Below, piece after piece: positions 1 through 8,509 of a stretch of DNA of 64,000 bases (the first letter of the stretch is position 1; every line of letters begins with the position of its first letter). The notes below the pieces were generated by a model that saw only the letters and a program-made list of their open reading frames with translations, ran no database searches and had not been told where the DNA came from. The position numbers and the translations under genes were made by a program. This DNA is from JANSWP01 sp041941305. GTDB lineage: Bacteria > Bacteroidota > Bacteroidia > Chitinophagales > Saprospiraceae. Where the stretch lies: the NCBI GenBank assembly GCA_041941305.1, contig JBGTQJ010000005.1:62001-126000 (forward strand), in the 5' to 3' direction.

Positions 1-142
1 TATATCCAGGAAAGGCAGTTGGTTCATTTTGAATCAGCCCCATGGTCTGGGCAGTAGAGTGGATAATGGAAGTGCATAGCAGTAAAAAACCAAATACAGT
101 GGTTTTGCTGCCTCTGAAGCAGGGTAAAGCAAATCTTTTCAT
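1..142 (-). CDS. Partial secreted arylsulfotransferase-like protein (5' end only)
   Basis: Reading leftward from an ATG at 142 gives about 47 codons that run off the window edge. The first 33 residues are a plausible signal peptide: basic start, hydrophobic core FGFLLLCTSI, then a cut near STAQ. The mature protein begins TMGLIQNEPTAFPGY. From memory, this resembles the start of secreted arylsulfotransferase (ASST-type propeller) proteins of Saprospiraceae, which open with a GL(L/I)xY...GYTLF segment. Only the N-terminus is visible, so the family call is tentative. The stretch 143-311 between it and the next gene holds a weak inverted repeat (around 177 and 213) and nothing else I recognise. 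Confidence 0.45.
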   Translation of the reverse strand, partial: MKRFALPCFRGSKTTVFGFLLLCTSIIHSTAQTMGLIQNEPTAFPGY

Positions 143-311
143 TTTAACAGTCGGTAGTAGATTAAAATAAACCCTTCTCTGATAATTTCCTTAAATCAAA
201 TCATTTCAATTGTCAGAGAATCAAAATAAAATTAGTAGGCTAGGAGGTAGGGACAAAATCTGGGTTTTATAAATGTTGAAGAAAGAAAGTTGTGAGACAA
301 AATTTTAGGGG

Positions 312-1166
312 TTAAGATGAGTGGGATTTCAACTTTTCAAGACCTGCTTTTCGTTTCCGTATCAAAATAATTGAAAAGACCCAGATCAAATTGTAGGTGA
401 TTCCAGAAAAGAAACCTGCCATTGGAGAATCCATTCCTATACCAAAAATCAAGGCGATTAAAATGGACAAAGCACCAACACCTGCCACCATTAAAGATTG
501 CTTGATTGAAAATTGGGTCTCAAATATTTCAATTTCATCCAATTCCAAAAGGACTCTATTTCTTAAAGCATGCCTGTTCATTGCCCAAAAAATGATAAAA
601 ATGCCCATAAAGCCCAATCCATAAATAATCATCAAAAGTGGCATCTCCCGGATTGGTATGATTTGGTTGAGTTCCTGAAGTTGAGCGTTGAAATCTGTTC
701 CAAAAGCGTGCCCTAACAGCCCTCCAAAAAACTTGCATAACCAGCTCATCAAAAATTTAAGTGGATATACATAGAACAGCACAAAGAATAGCAAAACCAT
801 ATTCAAGTTAGACGTCTTGCTATCTGTCATACCATAGCGAAGGAAAAAAGTGTTGTGCCATCGCCAAATCCAGTAGATAAAGAGAATACATAGTGCCAGA
901 GGAACTAAATCCTTGACAAATACCATCAATTCATCAAAATTCTTTGGGACACTGCTTGAAATAAGTAAAATGGCAATAGCGAGTGCAAATACCGCATCAC
1001 TGAGGGCTTCAATTCGGGTACTTCCATTTCCTCGAATTTGAAAATTTTCCAATGAGGTTGATTTTTGAATGATTTTTTTGATCATTTTTAATGGTGTTTC
1101 GAATTGCTCCAGGTTGTTCAAAGTTACTTCAACCATTTTGAACAACTTTAGACAATGTTGAACCAT
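312..1166 (-). CDS. TMEM175-family (DUF1211) potassium channel protein
   Basis: Predicted integral membrane protein of 284 residues. The family signature of TMEM175/DUF1211 channels is present near residues 50-70: RIEALSDAVFALAIAILL, whose FSDAVFA-like stretch lines the pore in characterised homologues. A second helix cluster carries NLNMVLLFF, and five to six hydrophobic segments follow. Bacterial members conduct K+ across the inner membrane. The start is uncertain: residues 1-27 are encoded by a 10-bp-period repeat that also occurs in intergenic DNA (see 5340-5432), so initiation at the internal ATG at 1085 (MIKKIIQK...) is equally plausible and would give 257 residues. It is divergent from the acetyltransferase at 1213. 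Confidence 0.82.
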   Translation of the reverse strand: MVQHCLKLFKMVEVTLNNLEQFETPLKMIKKIIQKSTSLENFQIRGNGSTRIEALSDAVFALAIAILLISSSVPKNFDELMVFVKDLVPLALCILFIYWIWRWHNTFFLRYGMTDSKTSNLNMVLLFFVLFYVYPLKFLMSWLCKFFGGLLGHAFGTDFNAQLQELNQIIPIREMPLLMIIYGLGFMGIFIIFWAMNRHALRNRVLLELDEIEIFETQFSIKQSLMVAGVGALSILIALIFGIGMDSPMAGFFSGITYNLIWVFSIILIRKRKAGLEKLKSHSS

Positions 1167-1212
1167 TTTTTACCCTAGGTCCTTATTATTACGTTCAAAA
1201 TAAAAATACACC

Positions 1213-1812
1213 ATGCACACCATCCGTCTTGCCCAAAATAAGGATGCTTCTGGAATTCAGGCAATTTATGCACCTTTTGTGAAAAATACAGTGGTTTCTT
1301 TTGAAATAGAAGTCCCTACGGTAAAAGAAATCGCATACAGGATTGAAAATAATCGCCCTTTGTATCCCTGGTTGGTTTCAGAATTTGAAGGAAAAATCAC
1401 AGGATATGCTTATGCTGGATTTCATCGAAAAAGGAAAGCTTATCAATGGACAACCGAGGTCTCCGTTTATATACATCCAGATTTTAGAAAGAGAAGAATT
1501 GCTACAGCTTTATATAGTGCGCTGTTAGACATCTTAAAATTACAGGGTTTCGTTAATGTATATGCAGGTATTACTGTACCAAACCCGGAAAGTGTTAATT
1601 TCCATAAAGCCTTTGGATTCGATTTTTTTGCCAGATATGAAAATGTTGGCTATAAATTTGGCGCTTTTCAATCTACAGAATGGTACCAAATTTGCCTCCA
1701 CGAAGAGCTTGATACCCCAAAGGAGTTAATTCGGGTCGAGGAAGTGGAAAACGATTTGGGTTTTTTGAATATTTTAAAAGCAGCAGAAAAAAAGATAAAT
1801 TCGGGTGGATGA
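1213..1812 (+). CDS. GNAT N-acetyltransferase, phosphinothricin/methionine-sulfoximine acetyltransferase type
   Basis: A 199-residue GNAT-fold enzyme that should transfer acetyl from acetyl-CoA to a small amine. It matches the YncA/PAT subgroup: N-terminal IRLAQNKDASGIQAIYAPFV, then EVSVYIHPDFRKRRIATAL, which is the acetyl-CoA pyrophosphate-binding loop (R/Q-x-x-G/R-x-A form, here RKRRIA), then NPESVNFHKAFGFDFFARYENVGYKFG, the typical C-terminal half of PAT/MnaT proteins. The last 25 residues after the fold are extra. Natural substrates of the subgroup include methionine sulfone, methionine sulfoximine and phosphinothricin-like compounds; the real substrate here is unknown. Confidence 0.85.
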   Translation: MHTIRLAQNKDASGIQAIYAPFVKNTVVSFEIEVPTVKEIAYRIENNRPLYPWLVSEFEGKITGYAYAGFHRKRKAYQWTTEVSVYIHPDFRKRRIATALYSALLDILKLQGFVNVYAGITVPNPESVNFHKAFGFDFFARYENVGYKFGAFQSTEWYQICLHEELDTPKELIRVEEVENDLGFLNILKAAEKKINSGG

Positions 1813-1837
1813 CTTTACTTCCTATTTAAACTAATTG

Positions 1838-1845
1838 TACTTTTG
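1838..1845 (+). promoter_or_regulatory. Bacteroidota -7 box upstream of the HAD gene
   Basis: TACTTTTG fits the Bacteroidota -7 consensus TAnnTTTG, 40 bases before the ATG at 1885. A weak -33 partner (TTTA, 1814-1817) lies 20 bases upstream. Confidence 0.45.
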
Positions 1846-1884
1846 CGGCCTAAATTAAAACGATAATTCTCAAAACTTCCAATT

Positions 1885-2316
1885 ATGGAAAATAGCAAGC
1901 ACGGTTTAGAAGAGGTATTTAATGAAAAGGGAGAGCGTTTAAGCCCCCAACTGGGTTCAAGTGTCAAAAATTTTCTGATTGATATTGATGGAACCATTTG
2001 TGATGACATTCCAAATGAAGAACCTGAGCGCATGGGGACAGCTGTTCCTTATCCCGATGCACTAAAAATGTGCAATAAATGGTATGATGAGGGCCACATC
2101 ATCACCTTTTTTACTTCACGTACCGAAGTTCATCGCGAAATCACCGAAGAATGGCTTCAAAATCATGGCTTCAAATACCACGGTTTATTAGTTGGAAAGC
2201 CACGTGGGGGAAATTATCACTGGATTGATAATCACATTGTAAAAGCCACAAGGTTTAAGGGGAAATTTACTGATTTGGTGATTCAGACAAAAGAAATAGA
2301 GGTTTTTGAAAAGTAA
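1885..2316 (+). CDS. Small HAD-superfamily phosphatase
   Basis: A 143-residue HAD-fold hydrolase. Motif I is IDIDGTICDD (residues ~32-41, catalytic DxDGT), motif II is the serine/threonine of FFTSRTEVH, and the C-terminal GKPRGGNYHWIDNH supplies the lysine and acidic motif III/IV region. The compact size and lack of a large cap resemble the KDO-8-P/phosphoheptose-type and LNS2-like small HADs; the substrate cannot be read from sequence. A Bacteroidota-type -7 box lies 40 bases upstream, so it is probably transcribed alone. It converges with the epimerase gene at 2395, with a strong hairpin between them. Confidence 0.8.
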   Translation: MENSKHGLEEVFNEKGERLSPQLGSSVKNFLIDIDGTICDDIPNEEPERMGTAVPYPDALKMCNKWYDEGHIITFFTSRTEVHREITEEWLQNHGFKYHGLLVGKPRGGNYHWIDNHIVKATRFKGKFTDLVIQTKEIEVFEK

Positions 2317-2326
2317 AAGCCTCCTT

Positions 2327-2378
2327 CAGGATTGTTCAGAATGGTTTAAAATTGTTTAAACCATTTTGAACAATCCTG
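2327..2378. terminator. Bidirectional hairpin between convergent genes
   Basis: An inverted repeat of about 23 bp per arm (CAGGATTGTTCA...TGAACAATCCTG) centred on TTTAAAATTGTTTAAA separates the HAD gene and the convergent epimerase gene. The arms are built from the same TTGTTCA/ATGGTTTAA decamer units found at 1090-1166 and 5340-5432, so it may be a repeat element doing duty as a terminator. Confidence 0.55.
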
Positions 2379-2394
2379 AAAAACTTGCCCCCAC

Positions 2395-3309
2395 CTATAT
2401 TTTCCTTTCCAAAATGTCCTTCAAAGCTGGCAGTAATTCTGGAAATTTAAACTCATATCCCGCCTTTTGAATTTTTTCGGAGGAAACTTTGGTGCTATCT
2501 AAAATAATAGAAGACATCTCTCCCATTATGAGCTTTAAAGTAAATGCTGGAACGGGCAAAACCAAAGCAGGACTTTTCAGTGCTTTTTTAAGGGTATAAA
2601 CCAAATCTTTGCATCTTTCGGGATTCGGTGCAACTGCGTTGTAAATATCCTTTATATTGTCGTCCTCTATGGCTTTCAAGAAAATTCTAGACATATCTTC
2701 AATGTGAATCCATGAGTACCATTGTTGCCCATTTCCGAAGTAGGAACCTGTAAGGAATTTAAATGGTGTCAACAATTCTTTTAAAGCGCCACCTTTTGTG
2801 GATAGAACAACTCCTGTTCTCAATGCCACGGTTCGGATGCCAGTTTCATTAACCTTTTCGATGGCCTTTTCCCAGGCCACTACACATTCTGAAATAAATC
2901 CATCGTTCCCAGGTGCTGCTGTTTCCTTCATTAATTGCTCTCCGCTATTGCCGTAAAAGCCTATGGCGGAAGCACTTATATAGGCTTTTGGACGCTCGTC
3001 CATTTTTTCAATTGCCGATTTTAAAAGCAAGGTAGATTGGGTTCTGCTTTCAATTATGACCTTTTTACGGGCTTTTGTCCAACGGCTATCTGCCAGATTT
3101 GCTCCTGCCAGATTGATAACATAATCTGCATTTTGAAATACATCTTCGTCAATAGTACCAGCATTCAAATTCCAGGCGAAGGCTGGAAAAGTTGCTTCCA
3201 GGTTTCTTTTTCGGCTCAAATGACGAACGGCATACCCTTTTTCCGTTAAAAGATGACTCAAGTGTTTTCCTAAAAGCCCGGTTCCACCAGCGATAACTAC
3301 TGTTTGCAT
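2395..3309 (-). CDS. TIGR01777-family NAD-dependent epimerase (YfcH/SDR39U1-like)
   Basis: A 304-residue extended-SDR-fold protein. The N-terminal Rossmann motif is VVIAGGTGLLGKHLSHLL (GGxGLxG), followed by ADYVINLAGANLADSRWT, a stretch characteristic of TIGR01777 proteins such as E. coli YfcH and human SDR39U1. The centre carries ISASAIGFYGNSGEQ (catalytic-type Ser and Tyr region) and ALRTGVVLS; the C-terminus ends in the usual substrate-domain helices. Biochemical function of the family is unknown; it is presumed to bind NAD(P). The length is normal. Confidence 0.88.
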   Translation of the reverse strand: MQTVVIAGGTGLLGKHLSHLLTEKGYAVRHLSRKRNLEATFPAFAWNLNAGTIDEDVFQNADYVINLAGANLADSRWTKARKKVIIESRTQSTLLLKSAIEKMDERPKAYISASAIGFYGNSGEQLMKETAAPGNDGFISECVVAWEKAIEKVNETGIRTVALRTGVVLSTKGGALKELLTPFKFLTGSYFGNGQQWYSWIHIEDMSRIFLKAIEDDNIKDIYNAVAPNPERCKDLVYTLKKALKSPALVLPVPAFTLKLIMGEMSSIILDSTKVSSEKIQKAGYEFKFPELLPALKDILERKI

Positions 3310-3464
3310 GATTTCGCATTTTCTTTACTTTATTCTCCATGGTTTTTTTGTTAGGAGATGTTTTCTCAATGAACCTGAGAATTCATCTAAACCTAGGACC
3401 ATGAAGTTCTAAAGATTGAGGAAAAATTTTAATATAAAATCCAAAAGGTCTAATTTCGGGACTC

Positions 3465-3560
3465 TATCGGGAGAATGTGAGAATTTGAGAATATGAGATA
3501 TTGAGAGATTTTTTCAAGTCTTCTCAAACGCTCATTTTCTCAAACGCTCATTTTCTCTTT
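3465..3560. repeat. Palindromic repeat with internal 16-bp direct repeat
   Basis: The left arm is rich in GAGAAT.TGAGAA units and the right arm carries CTCAAACGCTCATTTT twice in tandem (3528-3558), which together form an imperfect inverted repeat. An ATG at 3501 inside it is in frame with the downstream lipoprotein, but the peptide it would add is repeat-encoded. Confidence 0.6.
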
Positions 3561-3572
3561 CTAAATAATGCC

Positions 3573-5327
3573 ATGATGAATGTACTAAGTAAATTCTCCT
3601 TTTTCGCGCTTTTCACTATTTTTTGTTTTTCCTGTGTTTCGGATACTGAGCCAGAACAAACAAATAATGAAATTGTTCGGGTTAGATTGCAATCTGATTT
3701 TACTACCTTAAACCCCTACTTGTACCGAACGAATTTGGAAGCCAATGCCATTGGTTTATTGTACTCCTATCCATTAGAATTTGATTACGCCACTTTGAAA
3801 TTGTCACCACAACTCGCAAAATCTTTACCAACTGTAGAAGACGTCACCGAAGGAGACTATGCAGGAGGCAAAGCTTTCACTTTTGAATTTTTTGAAGAAG
3901 CAGTTTGGGATGATGGAACTCCGATAACTGGTCATGATTACGCTTTCACAATGAAAATGATTTTTAATCCCAAAATGCTTACTCAGCGATTTGCGGCGTG
4001 GATTGATTATATCAGAGATGTGAAGGTGGATGAAGCCAATCCAAAGAAATTTACGGTTTATACTGCCAGACATTATTTAATTGATGTGGAGGCTTTGAGC
4101 AATTACATCATTTTGCCAAAACACTTATACGATCCTGAAGGCATCATGGACAATTTCAACCTTCCTGATTTGACAAATGCAGAAAAAGCCAGACAGCTTG
4201 CTGATGAAGATCCACGATTGCAACAAATTGCTGATGTTTACCACGACCCAAAATATAGCCGGGATGTTTTTCATGGCTCTGGGCCTTATAAAATGGTGGA
4301 ATGGGTAGAAGGACAAATGATCGCCTTTGAAAAAAAGGAAAACTGGTGGGGTGATAAAATAGCTGATGCCAATCCCATGTTGACTGCATACCCCAAAAGG
4401 ATAGAATTTAAACCTATTCCGGATAATGGAGCAGCAATGGTCGCTCTGCAGGATGACCAAATTGATGTCATGTCAGAGGTAGATTCCAAGGAATTTTTAG
4501 AGGCTAGAGACCAGGAATTCCTCAAAGATAAATTCAATTTCTTCACCCCAAATCGGATGTCTGTTTTCTTTATAGTTTTAAATACTGAAAGTCCAAAGTT
4601 GAATGATAAGCGGGTTCGTCGGGCTTTGGCCCATTGTTACGATATGGAAGAAGTGATTCGGGTTACCTATGAGGGTTTGGCAGAGCGTGTGGTGGGTCCC
4701 TTTTTACCAATTAAGTCCTACTTCAATTCCAATTTGGCATTTATTGAAAAAGATTTAGAAAAAGCCAGAGCATTGCTTGCAGAAGCTGGATGGGCTGATT
4801 CTAATAATAATGGTATAGTCGACAAAAATATAGATGGTGAATTGACTGAACTTAGTTTGGAATACCTGTATTCTCCAAAAGTGCCCTTTCAGGACAATCT
4901 GAGCCAACTTTTGGTCAACGCTGCCCAGCAAATCGGTATTGAAATCGTGAGAGTCCCTGTGGAACTGAACGAAAAGAGAGAACGGCTTAAAGCAAGGAAT
5001 TTTGAACTCAACGGTTCTGGTGCTGGTGCTAATCCGGTTCCTGATGATCCTAAACAATTTTGGCATTGTGATAGTGCGAAACCAGGAGGCTCCAATTATT
5101 CGGGGTTTTGTGTAGAGGCAGCAGATGAACTCATAGAAAACATTCGCAATGAAAGAGATCCGGCCAAACGCGATGATTATTATCGAGCATTGCAACAAAT
5201 CATCTATGATGAACAACCTATGATTTTCTTATTCACACCAAAGAACAAAGTAATTGTAAATAAAAACTTCAAAGACCCCATTATTTCCAAGATCAAATTT
5301 GGCGTTTCTTTACAGCATTTGCGATAG
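3573..5327 (+). CDS. ABC-importer substrate-binding lipoprotein, family 5 (oligopeptide/dipeptide type)
   Basis: Extracytoplasmic solute-binding protein of the SBP_bac_5 (OppA/DppA) family, about 584 residues. The ATG at 3573 or 3576 is chosen because it starts a lipoprotein signal peptide with lipobox-like FCFSC; an in-frame ATG at 3501 adds only residues encoded by a palindromic repeat. Family features include LNPYLYRTNLEANAIG near the N-terminus, GGKAFTFEFFEEAVWDDGTPITGHDYAFTMK (the usual 'WSDG.P.TA.D..F' block), FHGSGPYKM and the C-terminal QQIIYDEQPMIFLF. The protein should sit on the outer face of the inner membrane and feed peptides or related compounds to the two permeases at 5441 and 7165. 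The presence of a Ca-like loop ADSNNNGIVDKNIDG is notable. Confidence 0.9.
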   Translation: MMNVLSKFSFFALFTIFCFSCVSDTEPEQTNNEIVRVRLQSDFTTLNPYLYRTNLEANAIGLLYSYPLEFDYATLKLSPQLAKSLPTVEDVTEGDYAGGKAFTFEFFEEAVWDDGTPITGHDYAFTMKMIFNPKMLTQRFAAWIDYIRDVKVDEANPKKFTVYTARHYLIDVEALSNYIILPKHLYDPEGIMDNFNLPDLTNAEKARQLADEDPRLQQIADVYHDPKYSRDVFHGSGPYKMVEWVEGQMIAFEKKENWWGDKIADANPMLTAYPKRIEFKPIPDNGAAMVALQDDQIDVMSEVDSKEFLEARDQEFLKDKFNFFTPNRMSVFFIVLNTESPKLNDKRVRRALAHCYDMEEVIRVTYEGLAERVVGPFLPIKSYFNSNLAFIEKDLEKARALLAEAGWADSNNNGIVDKNIDGELTELSLEYLYSPKVPFQDNLSQLLVNAAQQIGIEIVRVPVELNEKRERLKARNFELNGSGAGANPVPDDPKQFWHCDSAKPGGSNYSGFCVEAADELIENIRNERDPAKRDDYYRALQQIIYDEQPMIFLFTPKNKVIVNKNFKDPIISKIKFGVSLQHLR

Positions 5328-5339
5328 GCTCTGTGCCTG

Positions 5340-5432
5340 TTGAAAGTTGTTGAAAGTTGTTTAAGGTTGTTTAAGGTGGTTTAAAATGGTTCAAGGTGGT
5401 TTGAGCAATTTTGAACCACCTTGAACCATTTT
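5340..5432. repeat. 10-bp-period tandem repeat ending in inverted repeat
   Basis: Successive decamers read TTGAAAGTTG, TTGAAAGTTG, TTTAAGGTTG, TTTAAGGTGG, TTTAAAATGG, TTCAAGGTGG, TTTGAGCAAT and are followed by the complementary unit GAACCACCTTGAACCATTTT, so the array can fold back on itself. It lies in the gap between the binding protein and the first permease. The same units occur at 2327-2378 and 1090-1166. Confidence 0.8.
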
Positions 5433-5440
5433 TCACCTAA

Positions 5441-6865
5441 ATGCTTGCTTACCTTCTAAAGCGAATTCTTCTCTTCATTCCCACGCTTTTCTTCATAGCC
5501 CTTTTTGCCTTTGGGTTGAGTAAAATGGCACCTGGAGATCCTGTGTTGAAATGGCAGGGAGCGGATGATAGGAATGGCGTATATTCGAAAGGGCAACTGA
5601 TTAGATTAGAAACAGAGTATAGGGAAGTAAAAGCCAAATTGGGTTTGGATAAACCAAATTTTTATTTTTCTGTAAGTCAGGCAGCTTATCCAGATACGCT
5701 TTTTAAATTATTGCTGGAAGAAAACCGTTTAACGACTGAGAAATTGATAGCCCAAACGGGCAATTGGAAAGCAATTGAAGCATATTATCACGGTATAAGA
5801 GACTTTGAAATTTCACTTTTGGAATTGCCATCCATTGCTCCCCGTAAAGAAGTAAAATCCATCAAAACCACAGTATGGAGCTTGTACAATGAATACAAAC
5901 ATCCTGTCATTGAGAACAAATTAAGTCGGATTTCAGAAACCATAATAAACGATAGCCTACTCAATGCTGAATTAGGAGCCTTTTTTGAATCATTTCAATC
6001 CAGGTATCAAAAGATTCACCAAACAGCAAGTCCTACAAGATTGTACGTCCCAACTTTTCGATGGCATGGTTTAGATAATCAATTTCACCATTGGTTTTTT
6101 AATTTAATTTCAGGAGATTTTGGATATTCTCTTACAACAAAACAATCTGCCACGGATCGAATTATCCCTGCCTTAAAGTGGACATTGCTCATCAATGTCA
6201 TTGCGATTTTTATTGCTTATGGACTCTCCATTCCCATGGGAGTGAAGTCAGCAGTGAAAAAAGGTTCCCGATTTGATAAGGCAACTACTTTGGGCTTTTT
6301 TATGATGTACTCCTTGCCCAGGTTTTGGTTAGGCACTTTGTTGTTGATATTTTTTACAACAAAAGTGTACGGGATGGAATGGTTTCACGGTGTGTGGGCA
6401 GGAAATATGAAATTTTCGAATTTTGGGACAGACTTTTGGAATACTTTAGGGCATTTGGTTTTACCTGTTTTTTGCGTGGTCTACCCATCAGTGGCCTTTT
6501 TGACAAGGCAAATGCGTTCTGCCATGTTGGATGCATTGGGACAAGACTATATTCGCACTGCAAGAGCGAAAGGCTTACCTGAAAATGTAGTCGTATGGAA
6601 ACATGCCTTCCGAAATGCCTTGTTTCCCCTGATTACAATTTTTGCTAGCGTGTTTCCAGCTTCCATAGTTGGTTCTGTTGCTGTCGAATACATTTTTAAT
6701 ATACCTGGAATGGGCAAAACTATGCTGGAATCCTGTTTACAATACGATTGGCCAATCGTATTTGCCATATTGATGCTTGGAGCAATTTTGACCTTAGTGG
6801 GGATCTTGATTGCTGATATATTATATGCGGTAGCAGACCCGAGGGTATCATTTGATAAAAAGTAA
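5441..6865 (+). CDS. ABC-importer permease, DppB/OppB type, with long insert
   Basis: Inner-membrane subunit of a peptide-type ABC importer. The N-terminal helix LLKRILLFIPTLFFIALFAF followed by MAPGDPV is the DppB hallmark, and the cytoplasmic EAA-type loop (LGQDYIRTARAKGLPENVV) that contacts the ATPase is at residues ~360-380. At 474 residues it is much longer than ordinary DppB (about 310-340): roughly 170 hydrophilic residues are inserted between helix 1 and helix 2 (residues ~45-230), on the periplasmic side by topology. The partner permease is at 7165. No ATP-binding subunit gene lies in the window, so it must be encoded elsewhere. Confidence 0.9.
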   Translation: MLAYLLKRILLFIPTLFFIALFAFGLSKMAPGDPVLKWQGADDRNGVYSKGQLIRLETEYREVKAKLGLDKPNFYFSVSQAAYPDTLFKLLLEENRLTTEKLIAQTGNWKAIEAYYHGIRDFEISLLELPSIAPRKEVKSIKTTVWSLYNEYKHPVIENKLSRISETIINDSLLNAELGAFFESFQSRYQKIHQTASPTRLYVPTFRWHGLDNQFHHWFFNLISGDFGYSLTTKQSATDRIIPALKWTLLINVIAIFIAYGLSIPMGVKSAVKKGSRFDKATTLGFFMMYSLPRFWLGTLLLIFFTTKVYGMEWFHGVWAGNMKFSNFGTDFWNTLGHLVLPVFCVVYPSVAFLTRQMRSAMLDALGQDYIRTARAKGLPENVVVWKHAFRNALFPLITIFASVFPASIVGSVAVEYIFNIPGMGKTMLESCLQYDWPIVFAILMLGAILTLVGILIADILYAVADPRVSFDKK

Positions 6866-6871
6866 TTAATC

Positions 6872-7134
6872 TAAGTTGCGAACAATAACCCCCTCGAGCC
6901 AGGGTTGATTGGTTCTATTATTTTCATGATGTGCTAAAGGATTATGCAGGTTTTTTTCTTCTAAATTCCTGAAAGTTCAAGTTCAAGACCAAGTTCAATT
7001 TTAATTCTTGGGCTTGAACTTGGTCTTGAATTTGAACTTGAAAAAAATCACTGAGCATATTTTTAGAACCAATCACCCCTGCCCTCGAGCGCCAAAGGCG
7101 CGGCGAGGATTATTGTTCGCAACTTGCGTTAATT
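6872..7134. repeat. Nested palindromic element (outer GTTGCGAACAATAA arms)
   Basis: Outer arms: AAGTTGCGAACAATAA at 6875-6890 and its complement TTATTGTTCGCAACTT at 7110-7125. Inside them is a second palindrome with arms GGTTGATTGGTTCTA (about 6903) and TAGAACCAATCACCCC (about 7064), and inside that a third with GTTCAAGTTCAAGACCAAG and its complement around 6976-7038. A small GCGCC-AAA-GGCGC hairpin (7089-7101) sits in the right outer arm. The inner part recurs inverted at 29705-29820 and the right outer arm recurs inverted at 55923-55970. It interrupts the two permease genes. Confidence 0.85.
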
Positions 7135-7164
7135 AAACTTAACCCATAACCGTCGACTCAAAAA

Positions 7165-8436
7165 ATGATTTTCGGAAAAAGTACAGAGAAGAAATTGGTG
7201 CAAAAGATGGAAGGGGCAGAAATGCCTCGGAGTCACAGGATAATGTTGTGGGAGCGATTCAGGAAAAATCGCATGGCCCTGTGGTCTTTACGGATTTTAT
7301 ACGGCTTAGTTTTTCTCACCATTTTTGGACCATTCCTGGCAAATGAAAAACCATTGGTATGCAAAATTGATGGAAGGATCTCTTTTCCAATATTACAAGC
7401 CAAAAAACTACAAACCATACCCTGGAAAGAAAAGGAATACGATTGGGTGTTATTTCCTCCAATCCCCTATTCTGCTAATACATTAAACCTGGATTCAAAG
7501 AACTTTGCAAGTCCATTTGGAGAAAAAAAGTCAGATCAGGCAAGACACTGGCTGGGGACGCACAATTTGGGAAAGGATGTATTGGCAGGGATGATAGAGG
7601 GGACAAGAGTAGCCATGTTGGTAGGATTGATAGCGATGTCTATTGCTGCATTTATTGGAATATCGCTTGGTGCACTTGCAGGTTATTTTGGAGACAATGG
7701 AATCCGACTCTCCAGAGGAAAGGTGTATATGAATTTGTTAGCCTTGTTTTTTGCTTTCTTTTACGGTTTTGTAGTAAGAAGCTATGCACTGACAGAAGGC
7801 AATGGGGGAATAGAGTTGCTTAAAAGTATTGGGATAGTGGTCTTTATCTTTTTGGTATTCAATGTTTTGGCTATTCTTTTTAAGCCAATTTCTTTTTTGA
7901 AAGAGGAAATTCCCATCCCCCTGGATTTATTGGTGATGCGTCTTATAGAAATCGTGAATGCCATGCCTGGGTTACTTTTATTACTGGCAGCCATCGCTAT
8001 AATCAAGGAACCTAATGTATTTTATGTGATGGCGATAATCGGTTTAATCTCCTGGACAAGTATCGCCAGATTTATTAGGGCTGAACTATTGCGAATTCGA
8101 CGTTTGCCATATATCGAGGCTGCTCGTGCTTTGGGTTTTTCAGAATTCAGCATATTGTTAAAGCATGCTATTCCCAACGCTCTGGGGCCAGTACTCATCA
8201 CCATAGCTTTTGGTATCGCAGGGGCTATTTTAGTAGAGTCAACCTTGTCTTTTCTTAGTATTGGAACTGGAGAAGAAATGACCTGGGGAAGAATGCTTTC
8301 TCACGCTCGTGTGAGAGAAGAAGCATGGTGGCTGGCTATATTCCCTGGACTTGCCATTTTTGTTACCGTTACCATTTTTAATTTAATTGGTGAAGGGCTT
8401 TCCGAAGCTTTTGAAGCAAAAAGCAACACAAAATAA
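7165..8436 (+). CDS. ABC-importer permease, DppC/OppC type
   Basis: Second inner-membrane subunit of the peptide-type importer, 423 residues. It opens with the OppC_N segment (MLWERFRKNRMALWSLRIL), has the conserved HWLGTHNLGKDVLAGMIEGTRVA-like block (here residues ~132-150, consensus 'GTD..GRD....G.R'), and an EAA loop RLPYIEAARALGFSEFSILL that docks the ATPase. Extra residues 70-130 and an added pair of hydrophobic segments (residues ~190-245) make it longer than typical DppC (about 280-310). It is separated from DppB by a repeat element of about 260 bp rather than overlapping it, so cotranscription is likely but not certain. Confidence 0.9.
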   Translation: MIFGKSTEKKLVQKMEGAEMPRSHRIMLWERFRKNRMALWSLRILYGLVFLTIFGPFLANEKPLVCKIDGRISFPILQAKKLQTIPWKEKEYDWVLFPPIPYSANTLNLDSKNFASPFGEKKSDQARHWLGTHNLGKDVLAGMIEGTRVAMLVGLIAMSIAAFIGISLGALAGYFGDNGIRLSRGKVYMNLLALFFAFFYGFVVRSYALTEGNGGIELLKSIGIVVFIFLVFNVLAILFKPISFLKEEIPIPLDLLVMRLIEIVNAMPGLLLLLAAIAIIKEPNVFYVMAIIGLISWTSIARFIRAELLRIRRLPYIEAARALGFSEFSILLKHAIPNALGPVLITIAFGIAGAILVESTLSFLSIGTGEEMTWGRMLSHARVREEAWWLAIFPGLAIFVTVTIFNLIGEGLSEAFEAKSNTK

Positions 8437-8509
8437 TTGACGGAGAAACAAAATATTTTGAAAATAACCAAAAAGGTGTATTTTTGCGAATCTGTTCTTT
8501 ATTTGATTA

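Noticed and set aside
3501..3572. 24-codon N-terminal extension of the binding lipoprotein
   Set aside because: It is encoded by a palindromic repeat and would put the lipoprotein signal peptide inside the chain.
5340..5432. Possible CRISPR array
   Set aside because: The 10-bp units are contiguous with no spacers, and there are no cas genes in the window.
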